Of a stretch of 64,000 nt of DNA, positions 1 to 8,314 are shown piece by piece (the stretch's first letter is position 1; each line of letters starts with the position of its first letter). The translations under genes and the position numbers were made by a program. Under the pieces are notes generated by a model, which saw only the letters and a program-made list of their open reading frames with translations, did not search any database and was not told the DNA's origin. Origin of the DNA: Lachnospiraceae bacterium (GTDB lineage: Bacteria; Bacillota; Clostridia; Lachnospirales; Lachnospiraceae); contig JAILOK010000104.1 of NCBI GenBank assembly GCA_024690825.1, positions 1 to 64,000 of the forward strand, given 5' to 3'.

Positions 1-168
1 TGCGAGCAGTTCGGAGTGGCTTCCGACAGGCTTCTCTTTGGAAAGAATGAACAGTATTCCGAGTTTGACATCAGAAACCGTATCATGAAGAAGATTGACG
101 GGTTGAACATGAAACAGGTGGAATTTCTGGAGGAGCAGATAAATCTCATGAAGAAAGTACTGCAGTAA
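1..168 (+). CDS. C-terminal end of an XRE-family regulator, cut by the left edge
   Basis: An open frame enters from the left edge and stops at TAA 166-168, giving 55 residues. The sequence (FGVASDRLLFG, then FDIRNRIMKKIDG and VEFLEEQINLMKK) matches the usual end of small Cro/C1-type regulators: the last part of the HTH fold followed by a helical tail. The DNA-binding helices would lie outside the window, so the gene may be intact upstream. Two related 3' ends occur downstream, at about 3045-3281 and 4366-4455, so this tail is repeated locally. The family call is recognition of the pattern; the regulated genes cannot be named. Confidence 0.6.
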   Translation, partial: CEQFGVASDRLLFGKNEQYSEFDIRNRIMKKIDGLNMKQVEFLEEQINLMKKVLQ

Positions 169-207
169 TGAAGCAGGGGGTTCGATCTTGTTTTTTAGAA
201 TGGATAG

Positions 208-750
208 TTATCCAAAAATTTTTCCTGCCTCAAAAGACAATATCATGAGTTCCATCGCCTGTGCACTACAATCGCGGTACTTCAGATGGTACAATAAAAC
301 TCCCAAGAAATTATCAAAAACGGTCCTATTGTTACCAACGATCGGTTTATCTATATTATCTCCCATAAGATATGAGGATAATCTCATGACCAGAAACTTT
401 TCATTGATGAAGGTGTATTTGTCATCATCTGTATCGCAGACGACTGATAGGGGATGCCTCTTTAATATCCAAAAGGTTTCATAAGCTTTAATTTTTGCTG
501 AATTCACATGCTCTATCTTTTGATAATTCTTCAATCTTTGTATATCAGAAAAATAATCCATCACAGCATGTGTAAGGGAGGGCACGTCGATCTTGACATC
601 ATCATCAAAGCCGTAAGTAGTCAAAAACAGCTTCATTTCCTCAAAGATCTGATCTATTCGGGATTGAACAACTTCAGATCCAAAATCCTTAAGTATATCC
701 TTATAGTCTTCGTAGGTACTTTTTATGTACCTAAGACTAGTATTATCCAT
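208..750 (-). CDS. hypothetical protein, third gene of the alarmone-synthetase operon
   Basis: This encodes a 180-residue protein that I do not recognise. It looks soluble and mostly helical, with acidic clusters (GFDDDVKIDV, DTDDDKYTF), and has no signal peptide or membrane segment. ATG at 750 is preceded by a GGGGGAG ribosome binding site at good spacing, and the start overlaps the end of the upstream small gene by 8 bp, so the two are probably translationally coupled. Its place as the last gene behind a RelA/SpoT-domain protein raises the possibility of an antitoxin, immunity or effector role; that is inference only. The stop lies about 40 bp from the end of the plus-strand XRE fragment, in convergent orientation. 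Confidence 0.6.
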   Translation of the reverse strand: MDNTSLRYIKSTYEDYKDILKDFGSEVVQSRIDQIFEEMKLFLTTYGFDDDVKIDVPSLTHAVMDYFSDIQRLKNYQKIEHVNSAKIKAYETFWILKRHPLSVVCDTDDDKYTFINEKFLVMRLSSYLMGDNIDKPIVGNNRTVFDNFLGVLLYHLKYRDCSAQAMELMILSFEAGKIFG

Positions 751-934
751 GATAAATCTGCTCCCCCAATTTCATGGCAAGACATCCGTTTTTTGTAATT
801 AGAAAATCACGAAATATGCTTAATTCTTTTTGCTCCTCTGCTCCCGTGTGGACTCCTGCGGAATTTGAAAGCTTATGATTTCCGATAGCACCATTAGCAA
901 TCATGTTTAGCACTCTTTTTGACATCTCTGTCAT
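743..934 (-). CDS. small hypothetical protein, second gene of the alarmone-synthetase operon
   Basis: This encodes a 63-residue protein, not recognised. A longer reading from ATG 949 is possible, but the ATG at 934 is favoured because a perfect GGAGG (minus strand, 943-947) sits 8 nt upstream of it and would lie inside the longer version. The gene follows the RelA/SpoT-domain gene by 27 bp and overlaps the next gene by 8 bp. The protein is polar with no membrane segment. Small proteins between an alarmone synthetase and another ORF are sometimes antitoxins; there is no sequence motif here to prove it. Confidence 0.5.
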   Translation of the reverse strand: MTEMSKRVLNMIANGAIGNHKLSNSAGVHTGAEEQKELSIFRDFLITKNGCLAMKLGEQIYHG

Positions 935-961
935 ACAAACATCCTCCATAATTATGCACTA

Positions 962-1888
962 TCACTCTATTATAAAATCTGAAACCGCATCAGAATATGT
1001 AACGGATCCATGTTCGGCCTTTGTTTCTTTATTAACCTGTCTCATTTCTATTTCTTGATCGCCTGAGTTGCTCTCATCTTTATGATCTATGTTTTCTTTC
1101 TGAACATTCAGATTTCTCAGCGAAATAAAAAAACTCGACATTTCATCAGCTAACCCTGATAGTCTATTCAATAGCAATGTATACTCCTTATACAAAGGAT
1201 TGTCCGTATTTGTAGGATACAGAATCGAATGATCTACCTCTCCCCACCCTTCTTCAAACAGCGTACGAACCTGTATCTCGACATAAATGCCCTTATATTT
1301 TACGATGTAGTGTACGGAACGATATACTCTGTCACTGATTACTTTGTCCGGCGGAAGTATATGTTCATAAATATCTGTACGATCCCCTTTTCTGACATGT
1401 ACTTTGGGAGCTTCTGAAATATATGTATGGTTCTCATCCTCATCAAAATCTCTTAAACAATCGCGTACATAGTTTTTTTCATTATGCTCTATTGTATTGA
1501 CTATGTAATCATGGATGATTTCCCAATCTGTCTTGTATACCAATAATATCCTTATGCCTATTGCATCTGTAATGAATTTCAAATAATTCGTTGTATTGCA
1601 ATTGTCATACTTAAGTGCATTTTTATTCTTTCTGCGAACGATCTTATCAATTAAGTGTTCACCGTCCTTAACCCTGGACCTGATCGAATGAATCCTAAGG
1701 CCCTGGTTTCTTATAGTCGGATAACTGAAATAGTCAGACATAAATGAATCCAGAATTTTTTCAAGATTAGGTTTTCTATCCTCGTAATTCCTGTAGATTA
1801 TTGACAGGTCTTCCCACGTTACACCTGCCGTCTCAAATTGTTCATCCGTAAGGCGGAATTTTTCTTTGAATTCTTCAAATGAAATCAA
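962..1888 (-). CDS. RelA/SpoT-domain (p)ppGpp-synthetase-like protein
   Basis: This encodes a 308-residue protein with an intact-looking RelA/SpoT nucleotidyltransferase core: RSRVKD (70-75), DAIGIRI (108-114), YRSVH (189-193, the guanine-stacking Tyr and following His) and EIQVRT (204-209) with W215 and H220. It has no HD hydrolase, TGS or ACT domain, so it would only synthesise. Known single-domain relatives are the housekeeping small alarmone synthetases RelP/RelQ and the toxic toxSAS proteins; this one is longer than RelP/RelQ and carries a polar extension after about residue 255. The start is TTG at 1888: a stop codon lies directly upstream in frame, and GGAGAG is 10-12 nt away. It leads a three-gene minus-strand operon with two unknown small proteins. 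Synthetase chemistry is well supported; housekeeping versus toxin role is open. Confidence 0.85.
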   Translation of the reverse strand: MISFEEFKEKFRLTDEQFETAGVTWEDLSIIYRNYEDRKPNLEKILDSFMSDYFSYPTIRNQGLRIHSIRSRVKDGEHLIDKIVRRKNKNALKYDNCNTTNYLKFITDAIGIRILLVYKTDWEIIHDYIVNTIEHNEKNYVRDCLRDFDEDENHTYISEAPKVHVRKGDRTDIYEHILPPDKVISDRVYRSVHYIVKYKGIYVEIQVRTLFEEGWGEVDHSILYPTNTDNPLYKEYTLLLNRLSGLADEMSSFFISLRNLNVQKENIDHKDESNSGDQEIEMRQVNKETKAEHGSVTYSDAVSDFIIE

Positions 1889-1933
1889 TTATAACAAACT
1901 CTCCACAAATCGAATGCAAAAAACTTAACGCTT

Positions 1934-1962
1934 ATAATACACTAAACTACCATGAAATGCAA
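1934..1962 (-). promoter_or_regulatory. possible promoter of the alarmone-synthetase operon
   Basis: On the minus strand TTGCAT (1957-1962) is followed after 17 bp by TATTAT (1934-1939), about 45 bp upstream of the TTG start. The -10 is good and the -35 weak. Confidence 0.4.
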
Positions 1963-1999
1963 TCAAATTGAGCATGACCGCTGACCTTTCCCCTGAAAG

Positions 2000-2136
2000 A
2001 ATATCCTTCAGGATATTTAAGTTGAAAATGTTGGAAAGCATAGATTTCAAAAGAGAGGACGTCCTATTTTTATCACTTGAAATGGAGTCCTGATAGGCGT
2101 ATTACAGGAAGGCACGGCATGTGTGGCCGTTATCAG
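2000..2136. promoter_or_regulatory. hairpins in the divergent 271-bp gap before the broken MFS gene
   Basis: The gap 1889-2159 has no gene. It holds a perfect stem AATATCC (2000-2006) / GGATATT (2011-2017) with a TTCA loop, a 10-bp palindrome AGGACGTCCT (2056-2065), and a nested pair just before the transporter start: CTGATA (2090-2095) / TATCAG (2131-2136) enclosing ACGGC (2114-2118) / GCCGT (2126-2130). None is followed by a T run, so these are not clear terminators. A leader regulatory role for the former transporter gene is possible but unproven. Confidence 0.3.
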
Positions 2137-2159
2137 CAAAAAATGTGAGGTGTCTTAGA

Positions 2160-3281
2160 ATGAGTGAATCAACAAAACAGGCCGGAGGATGGCGTACAAA
2201 CAAATGGATCAGGCAGCCATACCGGTGTTATTATTGCACTGCAGTATCGGTACGGTATACTGCTGGTCGGTGTTTTCCCAGGAGATCGCGGATCATATAG
2301 GCTTCGGGAAAGCAAGCGTTGAGTGGGCATTCAGCTTTGCTATATTCTTCCTTGGAATGTCTGCGGCTTTTATGGGAAATGTGGTTGAAAAGGATATACG
2401 CAAATCCTCTCTGATAGCCACCATCTGCTTCACGGCAGGGATGCTGCTCACAGGAGTATTCATCGTTTACGGCGGAAAGCATCCGGGAAGCCCGCTGGCA
2501 TTGGTGGGGATATATATCAGCTACGGCTTCATCATGGGAGTGGGACTCGGAACGGGATACCTCTCTCCGGTGAAGACTCTGATGCTGTGGTTTCAGGACA
2601 AAAAGGGACTGGCCACTGATCTCACAGGAAAAGCCCATAGTCAAATGTATCGGACTTGCGGCCTCGGCCGGGATCATCTCATCTATATCCGCCATATTCA
2701 ATGCAGGCGGCAGGCTCGGATTTTCGGCCTGGGCAGATCTTCTGAAGGACAGGAACACCATCTACAAGCTGATCTTCATCCTTTCGATAGCCTTTACCGT
2801 CATAGTGATGCTGACAAAGGGTATAGTGAACGGCGAGGGGGATGTCCTGCTGATAGCATTGGTTCTGGGACTGATTTTTGTTGTGAACGCAGGCTACGGC
2901 GGAGGCTTTTCAAATGTGCCTACCCTGCTGTCGGATCATTACGGCATGGGATCCATCAGCGCCATCCACGGCATCACGCTTTCGGCGTGGGCCTTTGCGG
3001 GACTGACCGGAAACCAGATGGCGACCTATATCTTCAACCATACCGGACAGTATATCTCCGATGTGGAGAGGGGGAAGTACTCTCTGAGCCTCAAAAAATA
3101 TATGACGATCTGCGATCATTTCGGAGTGTCGGCAGATGAACTGCTCTACGGGGCCTCCAAGGACTACTCCGAATATGACATCAGGAACCGGATCATCCGG
3201 CAGATGGATGGACTGTCAGCCCGTCAGATAGAACTTCTGGAGGAGCAGATAGGCCTGATGAAGAAGATGTTTGCCGGGTAG
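2160..3281 (+). pseudogene. broken OxlT-like MFS transporter fused to the 3' half of an XRE regulator
   Basis: The likely original start is ATG 2160 (MSESTKQAGGWRTNKW), with GAGGTG upstream. The frame is lost near 2210-2222; the transporter then continues in another frame (IGTVYCWSVFSQEIAD, GVGLGTGYLSPVKTLMLW) to about 2625. Near 2610-2640 the frame changes again and a large internal part of the protein is missing, because the next recognisable piece (VKCIGLAASAGI, then FNAGGRLGFSAW) belongs to a much later part of an oxalate/formate-antiporter-type carrier. At about 3042-3060 the transporter reading (GLTGNQMATYIFNHTGQY) runs straight into the HTH pattern ISDVERGKYSLSL and a regulator tail that ends at 3281. 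The last transporter helices and the first half of the regulator are absent. The transporter cannot be functional. The stop lies 3 bp from the stop of the convergent Rpn gene. Confidence 0.8.
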
Positions 3282-3284
3282 AAT

Positions 3285-4127
3285 TTACTGATCATCCTGT
3301 TTGTGGACCAACGACTCAAGTTCCGCGATGCGGCGCTCCATGTCAGAAATAGTCTGATCTTTGTCAGCAACTGCCTGTTTCAGTCTGGCCATCTCATACT
3401 CGTCTGTTGCCTTAGTCTCGAGATATTTTCTGTGAGCTTCAAAATATGTTTTTTCCTGCGAATTGATATTGACTGCATACATGACCCTTGCAACCTCCTT
3501 TGCTGTCAGAAACTGCTCTCCGATAGCGTGAAATTCTTCCCAGGTTTTTGCCATGAACATCCTTGCCCAGAGCACCAGGCAGTTCTTTTTGTCTGACTCT
3601 GTGGCAAGATCCGTGTGATTCAAGTTTAGCACATACAGTGACAAAAGTGTAGAGTAGGGATAGTGGTATTGCGTGTTGAGAAACTGGAAATGTGAGAAGA
3701 ATTCTTTCTTCTGATCCGGGAAGAATTCCTGATCTGTGATACAGACCTGGACAGTCTCTTTGAGGCGGTCATAATTATCACCTTCCTCAAGGGTATCATA
3801 ACTTCTGCAAAGATACAGCAGGGAGCGTTTCTTCCAGTAACTTTGAGGGTACATTTGCAGTTCGATATTCAGAATAGATTGATCCCGGAGAAGTATCCTG
3901 GTGTCAAGGATAATCTCCTTCAAGTTGAACTCGCTGTAATCAATGGGGTTCAGTAGAAAAACATCTTCGATATCTTCATAGGAAAGACCCTTGAGCGAAC
4001 ATACAAGGTGCTTCAGGGCTTCCTTTGACCTTTGCATGACACAGTGGAACATCATGTCATTTGTCAGTGTGACATCGATCTCTCCCGATGCATCGTCAGG
4101 GAAAAGCTGATAGTACTGATTATTCAT
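3285..4127 (-). CDS. Rpn family PD-(D/E)XK nuclease / putative transposase
   Basis: This encodes a 280-residue protein of the Rpn/PDDEXK_2 type (recombination-promoting nuclease, often annotated as putative transposase). The N-terminal LTNDMMFHCVM is the usual opening, and D75 with E89-x-Q91 (ILNIELQM) fits the D...ExQ/K catalytic core. Residues from about 235 to the end form a charged coiled coil. The start ATG at 4127 has a near-perfect AAGGAGG seven bases upstream. Rpn proteins cleave DNA and are often present in several variable copies; they are not classical insertion sequences, and no inverted repeats or target duplications were seen here. The gene sits between two XRE 3'-end remnants, in keeping with a rearranging region. 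Confidence 0.85.
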   Translation of the reverse strand: MNNQYYQLFPDDASGEIDVTLTNDMMFHCVMQRSKEALKHLVCSLKGLSYEDIEDVFLLNPIDYSEFNLKEIILDTRILLRDQSILNIELQMYPQSYWKKRSLLYLCRSYDTLEEGDNYDRLKETVQVCITDQEFFPDQKKEFFSHFQFLNTQYHYPYSTLLSLYVLNLNHTDLATESDKKNCLVLWARMFMAKTWEEFHAIGEQFLTAKEVARVMYAVNINSQEKTYFEAHRKYLETKATDEYEMARLKQAVADKDQTISDMERRIAELESLVHKQDDQ

Positions 4128-4482
4128 ATAGACCTCCTTATACTGCAGACAGAGCCGGCTGATAGAGAAAGTCTTCTATGGAGAACGAAATAGTGGGATC
4201 CGCGCAAAGAAAAAATATCCATCAACACCAGATATCTGCATCTAAAAATGGGATTTCCGTCCGGAAGAACTCCGGATCAGTGTTAATTTGAAACAAACCG
4301 ACTATAGCATATCGGAATCTGGATTACAATAGAAAAGTATAGGTCGACGGCGAAAACATAGCAAGTGCGTGCGCTCTATTGATGGCATGAATCCCGATCA
4401 GATAGAATTCCTTGAGGACCAGATCAGTCTCATGAAGAGGATGTTCGGAAAGTAGTGCGGAACAGGGCGATACAGGGATATT
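4128..4482. other. 355-bp gap without an intact gene
   Basis: This stretch holds the Rpn ribosome binding site at its left end, a small stem CCGGA (4261-4265) / TCCGG (4271-4275), an AT-rich part and the third XRE tail remnant (4366-4455). No clear promoter could be placed. Confidence 0.6.
4366..4455 (+). pseudogene. remnant of an XRE-regulator C-terminal tail
   Basis: The frame reads VRSIDGMNPDQIEFLED followed by QISLMKRMFGK and TAG at 4453-4455. It aligns with the ends of the fragments at 1-168 and 3045-3281 (the ..IDGM/LN...(I/V)EFLE(E/D)QI.LMK pattern). Upstream of about 4366 the similarity stops and there is no HTH domain or start, so only about 28 codons survive. Confidence 0.6.
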
Positions 4483-6213
4483 TCACGGCTGTTTTCCGGT
4501 CAGCATTTCAAAGGTCACGCCGTATTTTTCTGCGATATCACCGGCATAGGACCTGCCCTCCGGTGCCCCCACTTCAACCCTGAAGGACCTTTTCGATCCA
4601 TTTGTTCCGGCCACGAGAGATGCCGCTTTGCCGTACGGCGCCCCTTCATTCAGGTTTTCAACCTCAAAAGCCAGCTTGTGCATGTGCGTATTGTAGATAG
4701 TGCGCACATTTTTTTGCAGGATCGCCCTGACGGCATCCGATGCGATATAATACCCTTCTTCAAATGACGTCGTGGAAAAGGTCTCATTCAGCAAAAGCAG
4801 ACTGTCTTTGGTGCAGGCACAGTAGATATCCCTGAAACGCCGGCACTCCTCTCCCAGTCTTCCCAGATCCATGGTCTTGTCCTCGTCAGCGGGATAATGT
4901 GTATAGATGCAGTCAACAGGGCTGAACCGGAAGCTTTCTCCCGGAACGCTGATGCCGCCCTGGGCCAGCACATAGCAAAGTCCCACAGCCTGTGTGATTG
5001 TCGTCTTGCCTCCGCGGTTGGCACCGGTCAGAAGATAGAGCGTATGATCCGTGTCAAAATCCAGATCATTGGGGACCATATCAGATGCCATTACCTCATG
5101 TGAAAAAGCCAGTTTCAGATTGTAAATGCCCCGTGCGCGCATTTTCACTCCGTTTTCCGGTGCCGAAGCCTTTGGCCGGCAGAAAACGTATCCCTCACTT
5201 TGAAGCTTTCTGACAAATTCAGCCATGGTCACATAATAATAGAATTCCGGGATAAGCTCCACAATGCTTCTGATGGAAAAGGACATATACCGGCCCAGGA
5301 TCTGTTCCAGTTTTTTTGTCAGATGAGACAGAAGCTGGCTGACCTCTTTGTCCAGATAATGGGTCAGATAAGCGCCGGTGTCGTTGTTTGGGACATTGGC
5401 TATCGTAGCCGCCATAGGCGCTCCAAAGATCGGTGTCCTCATCGCTGCCATGAAGCCGCCCAGCTTTTCTGCCTGTGGCAGGAATTCTCCGACGGTCCTG
5501 GTGACCTGTCGGTAATGCATCTCTCCCTTCCATTCATTTCCCTCACGAATGGGATCGGAACCGGCTACGGCATCCGCAAAATTCCCGAGGATCCCGGAGT
5601 TTTTGAATTCTTTGTTATTAACGGAAATGATCCCTACGCTTTTGACCTCGAAGCTGGGGTTCAGATTGACGCCCACGGTAACACTTTTCAGATCCTGCGT
5701 ATCCGCATTCAGGCTCTCGATATCTTTTTTCAGCTCGGTAAAATGAGAATCGCGGTGGACTGTTTCGACAAAGTTTTTGAGAGCCAGCATGCCCTCCGAC
5801 CGGATATCCGATCCTTCCAGGCATTCCTGTACAGCCTCCACACATTTGATGTAATCATTCAGTTCACTGAGTCTGTGGAGAAATTCCCAGAGTCCCGCCC
5901 GGGCATCGTGGTCCCTGCGAAAGCTGCCGTAATCATTCAGAAACTGAACCTGTTCCAGCAGCTCCCGGAGCCTTGTGCACATATCGGGCAGACGAAAAAT
6001 ATCCTCAAAGACCTGCGCCCTGTATTCCGCCACCTTTTCCGAGGCAGTCATGGTCTTCAGGATCGAAAGGAGCATCAGTCTTTCATTCGGCTTTTGGGAA
6101 AGCTGTCCGCACAGACTGTCAAGACCCAGATCGTGGCAGGCCGTATCCGTCAGAACCCGGTAATCGGATCCGTCATTTGCAGGATATAGTAAGCTGACAG
6201 GTCTGTTTTTCAT
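4483..6213 (-). CDS. MutS-like ATPase (MutS domain V family protein)
   Basis: This encodes a 576-residue protein with the MutS-type ATPase near the C-terminus: Walker A GANRGGKTT at about 395-403 (the MutS GPNMGGKST position), Walker B LLLLNETFS at about 472-480, and the later THMHKLA switch. It lacks the N-terminal mismatch-binding domain of true MutS and the Smr domain of MutS2; the first 380 residues are helical lever/clamp-like. Such stand-alone MutS-related ATPases are common in Lachnospiraceae, but their substrates are unknown to me. The start ATG 6213 has AAGGAG upstream. It is divergent from the large glycan operon and shares its 158-bp intergenic region. Confidence 0.8.
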   Translation of the reverse strand: MKNRPVSLLYPANDGSDYRVLTDTACHDLGLDSLCGQLSQKPNERLMLLSILKTMTASEKVAEYRAQVFEDIFRLPDMCTRLRELLEQVQFLNDYGSFRRDHDARAGLWEFLHRLSELNDYIKCVEAVQECLEGSDIRSEGMLALKNFVETVHRDSHFTELKKDIESLNADTQDLKSVTVGVNLNPSFEVKSVGIISVNNKEFKNSGILGNFADAVAGSDPIREGNEWKGEMHYRQVTRTVGEFLPQAEKLGGFMAAMRTPIFGAPMAATIANVPNNDTGAYLTHYLDKEVSQLLSHLTKKLEQILGRYMSFSIRSIVELIPEFYYYVTMAEFVRKLQSEGYVFCRPKASAPENGVKMRARGIYNLKLAFSHEVMASDMVPNDLDFDTDHTLYLLTGANRGGKTTITQAVGLCYVLAQGGISVPGESFRFSPVDCIYTHYPADEDKTMDLGRLGEECRRFRDIYCACTKDSLLLLNETFSTTSFEEGYYIASDAVRAILQKNVRTIYNTHMHKLAFEVENLNEGAPYGKAASLVAGTNGSKRSFRVEVGAPEGRSYAGDIAEKYGVTFEMLTGKQP

Positions 6214-6239
6214 GGCAAACTGCTCCTTTCTCTTCTTTA

Positions 6240-6245
6240 ATTATA
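6240..6245 (-). promoter_or_regulatory. possible -10 box of the MutS-like gene
   Basis: On the minus strand TATAAT lies 26 bp before the ATG. No convincing -35 is seen at 16-18 bp, so this is a weak call. Confidence 0.3.
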
Positions 6246-6314
6246 CACCCTGACAGCCGCCCCAGGGGAAGGGTTTTCCGTTACAGCGGGTAAGGTCTGT
6301 TATCACACCATATC

Positions 6315-6343
6315 TTGTGTATATCCGTTTATAATGGTATAAT
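6315..6343 (+). promoter_or_regulatory. promoter of the glycan operon
   Basis: TTGTGT (6315-6320), a 17-bp spacer and TATAAT (6338-6343), with TGG directly before it (an extended -10), lie about 29 bp before the first start codon. A second TATAAT is at 6330-6335. The same extended -10 string, TGGTATAAT, recurs at 46411-46419. Confidence 0.7.
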
Positions 6344-6371
6344 ATCTTGTTGATTTATACAGAGGATCATT

Positions 6372-8300
6372 ATGAAACGGATCATTAACAACCGTCAGCT
6401 TTTCGTAAGACGGCTCGGACTTATTACATATGATATCCTTGCAGTGCTGGCATCAAGCGCATTGGGTCTTTTGATGCGCTTTGATATGAGCTATTATGAG
6501 CTTACCCATACTGTCGGAAGCCGCGAATGGATCGAGCATATCTGGAGATATCTGCCCATAGGGATAGTGACCACTATCCTTATTTTCTATTTATTCCATC
6601 TTTATACGAGCCTCTGGAGTTATGCCGGTATCTCGGAGATGTCGTCGCTTGTGCTTGCGTGTGTTGTCAGCTCGCTTCTGCAGGCTGTCGGAATGCTGCT
6701 TTTGGGTTACAGGGTGCCGAGAAGCTATTATTTCATGTACGCCATGTGGCTTATCATCTGGGTAGCCATATCGCGGTTTGCATACAGACTGTTCAGAACC
6801 TTTGTACAGAAGCGTACCGAAAAGGCAAAAAGCGTAAATGTGATGGTAATAGGAGCCGGAGAGGCCGGAAATTCCATCATCAGGGAAATGAACACTTCAA
6901 GATACATCCAGAAGAGCGTGATGTGCGCCATAGATGACGACAATTCAAAGGTCGGGAATTATATCCACGGTGTGAAGGTCGTGGGAGGAAGGGACAGCAT
7001 CATCGAGGCGGCTGCCGAGTACGACATCGACGAGATAATAATAGCCATGCCCTCTGCCCCGAGGAAGCAGCTGAAGGAAATACTCGATATATGCAAAAAA
7101 ACAACCTGCGATTTAAAGACTCTTCCGGGAATGTACCAGCTTGTTAACGGCGAGGTGAACATATCCCAGCTCAGAAAAGTGGATGTCACTGACCTTCTCG
7201 GAAGGGATGCCATCGAGGTGGATCTGGAATCCATCATGGGCTATGTAAAGAACAAAGTCATACTGGTCACCGGTGGCGGCGGATCCATAGGATCGGAGCT
7301 CTGCAGGCAGCTTGCGGGACATATGCCAAAGCAGCTTATCATTGTGGATATCTACGAAAACAGCGCCTATGACATCCAGCAGGAACTTTCAAGAAACCAT
7401 CCGGAACTCGACTTGAAGGTGCTTATCGCCTCGGTCAGAAATACAGCCAGGATGGATGATATCTTTAAGACCTACAAGCCGGATATAGTCTATCACGCGG
7501 CTGCCCACAAGCATGTCCCGCTGATGGAGGACAGCCCCAATGAGGCGATCAAAAACAATGTCATGGGAACCTGGAAGGTCTGTGAAGCGGCTCTTAGGAA
7601 TCATGCGGAGAAATTTGTCTTAATATCCACCGACAAGGCCGTTAACCCTACGAATATAATGGGCGCGACAAAGAGGATATGCGAGATGATAGTCCAGTCC
7701 TACGACAAAAAGGGCGACACGGATTTTGTAGCAGTCCGTTTCGGAAATGTCCTCGGTTCGAACGGATCGGTCATACCTCTTTTCAAGAAGCAGATCGAAG
7801 CCGGCGGACCCGTTACGGTCACGCATCCCCGTATAATAAGGTATTTCATGACTATTCCGGAGGCAGTATCGCTCGTGCTTCAGGCAGGGGCCTATGCGAA
7901 GGGCGGAGAGATATTCGTACTCGATATGGGAGAGCCCGTAAGGATACTGGATCTTGCCGAAAACCTCATCCGTCTGTCGGGATATGTTCCCGGCGAGGAT
8001 ATAAATATAGAATTTACGGGACTGCGGCCCGGAGAGAAGCTTTATGAGGAAATGCTCATGAAGGAAGAGGGAATGCAGGAGACCGCCAATAAACTGATCC
8101 ACATAGGACAGCCCATCGAATTTGATGAAAAAAAGTTCTACGAGAAGCTGGAGGAACTTAAGCTTGAATCCAAGGAAGAGAAGGCTGATGTCAGACAATG
8201 GGTGAAGGAACTGGTACCCACATATAACTATAAACCAAACAGTGACACCGAGAAGTTCGACGGTAATGATAAGGAATATGTCATTTCCGGAAGGACATAA
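6372..8300 (+). CDS. membrane UDP-GlcNAc 4,6-dehydratase, PglF/WbpM/CapD type
   Basis: This encodes a 642-residue protein. Four membrane helices fill residues 15-145, followed by a CoA-binding-like Rossmann domain (VIGAGEAG at about 157) and the SDR catalytic domain (TGGGGSIGSELCRQ at about 298, STDKAVNPTNIMGATK at about 418-433, ending GLRPGEKLYEEML). The usual SDR Tyr is replaced by Met in the MxxxK motif, as in this dehydratase family. It would make UDP-2-acetamido-2,6-dideoxy-4-keto-hexose at the inner membrane face, the substrate for the aminotransferase that follows. First gene of the long operon; AGAGGA lies 5 nt before ATG. The family is sure; the stereochemistry is inferred from PglF relatives. 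Confidence 0.92.
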   Translation: MKRIINNRQLFVRRLGLITYDILAVLASSALGLLMRFDMSYYELTHTVGSREWIEHIWRYLPIGIVTTILIFYLFHLYTSLWSYAGISEMSSLVLACVVSSLLQAVGMLLLGYRVPRSYYFMYAMWLIIWVAISRFAYRLFRTFVQKRTEKAKSVNVMVIGAGEAGNSIIREMNTSRYIQKSVMCAIDDDNSKVGNYIHGVKVVGGRDSIIEAAAEYDIDEIIIAMPSAPRKQLKEILDICKKTTCDLKTLPGMYQLVNGEVNISQLRKVDVTDLLGRDAIEVDLESIMGYVKNKVILVTGGGGSIGSELCRQLAGHMPKQLIIVDIYENSAYDIQQELSRNHPELDLKVLIASVRNTARMDDIFKTYKPDIVYHAAAHKHVPLMEDSPNEAIKNNVMGTWKVCEAALRNHAEKFVLISTDKAVNPTNIMGATKRICEMIVQSYDKKGDTDFVAVRFGNVLGSNGSVIPLFKKQIEAGGPVTVTHPRIIRYFMTIPEAVSLVLQAGAYAKGGEIFVLDMGEPVRILDLAENLIRLSGYVPGEDINIEFTGLRPGEKLYEEMLMKEEGMQETANKLIHIGQPIEFDEKKFYEKLEELKLESKEEKADVRQWVKELVPTYNYKPNSDTEKFDGNDKEYVISGRT

Positions 8301-8314
8301 GAGAGGTAATAAAT

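Noticed and set aside
2000-2017. Rho-independent terminator
   Set aside because: The 7-bp stem is followed by TAAGTTGAAA on the plus strand and lacks a T run on either strand; it also lies upstream of both divergent genes.
2231-2761. Minus-strand ORF of 176 codons
   Set aside because: It is a shadow of the decayed MFS gene; no ribosome binding site and no family pattern.
3285-4127. Complete insertion sequence around the Rpn gene
   Set aside because: No terminal inverted repeats or target duplications were seen; Rpn proteins usually occur as single genes.
5200-6189. Plus-strand ORF of 329 codons opposite the MutS-like gene
   Set aside because: The opposite strand encodes a clear MutS-type ATPase with Walker motifs and ribosome binding site; this reading has a shadow-like composition and no family pattern.
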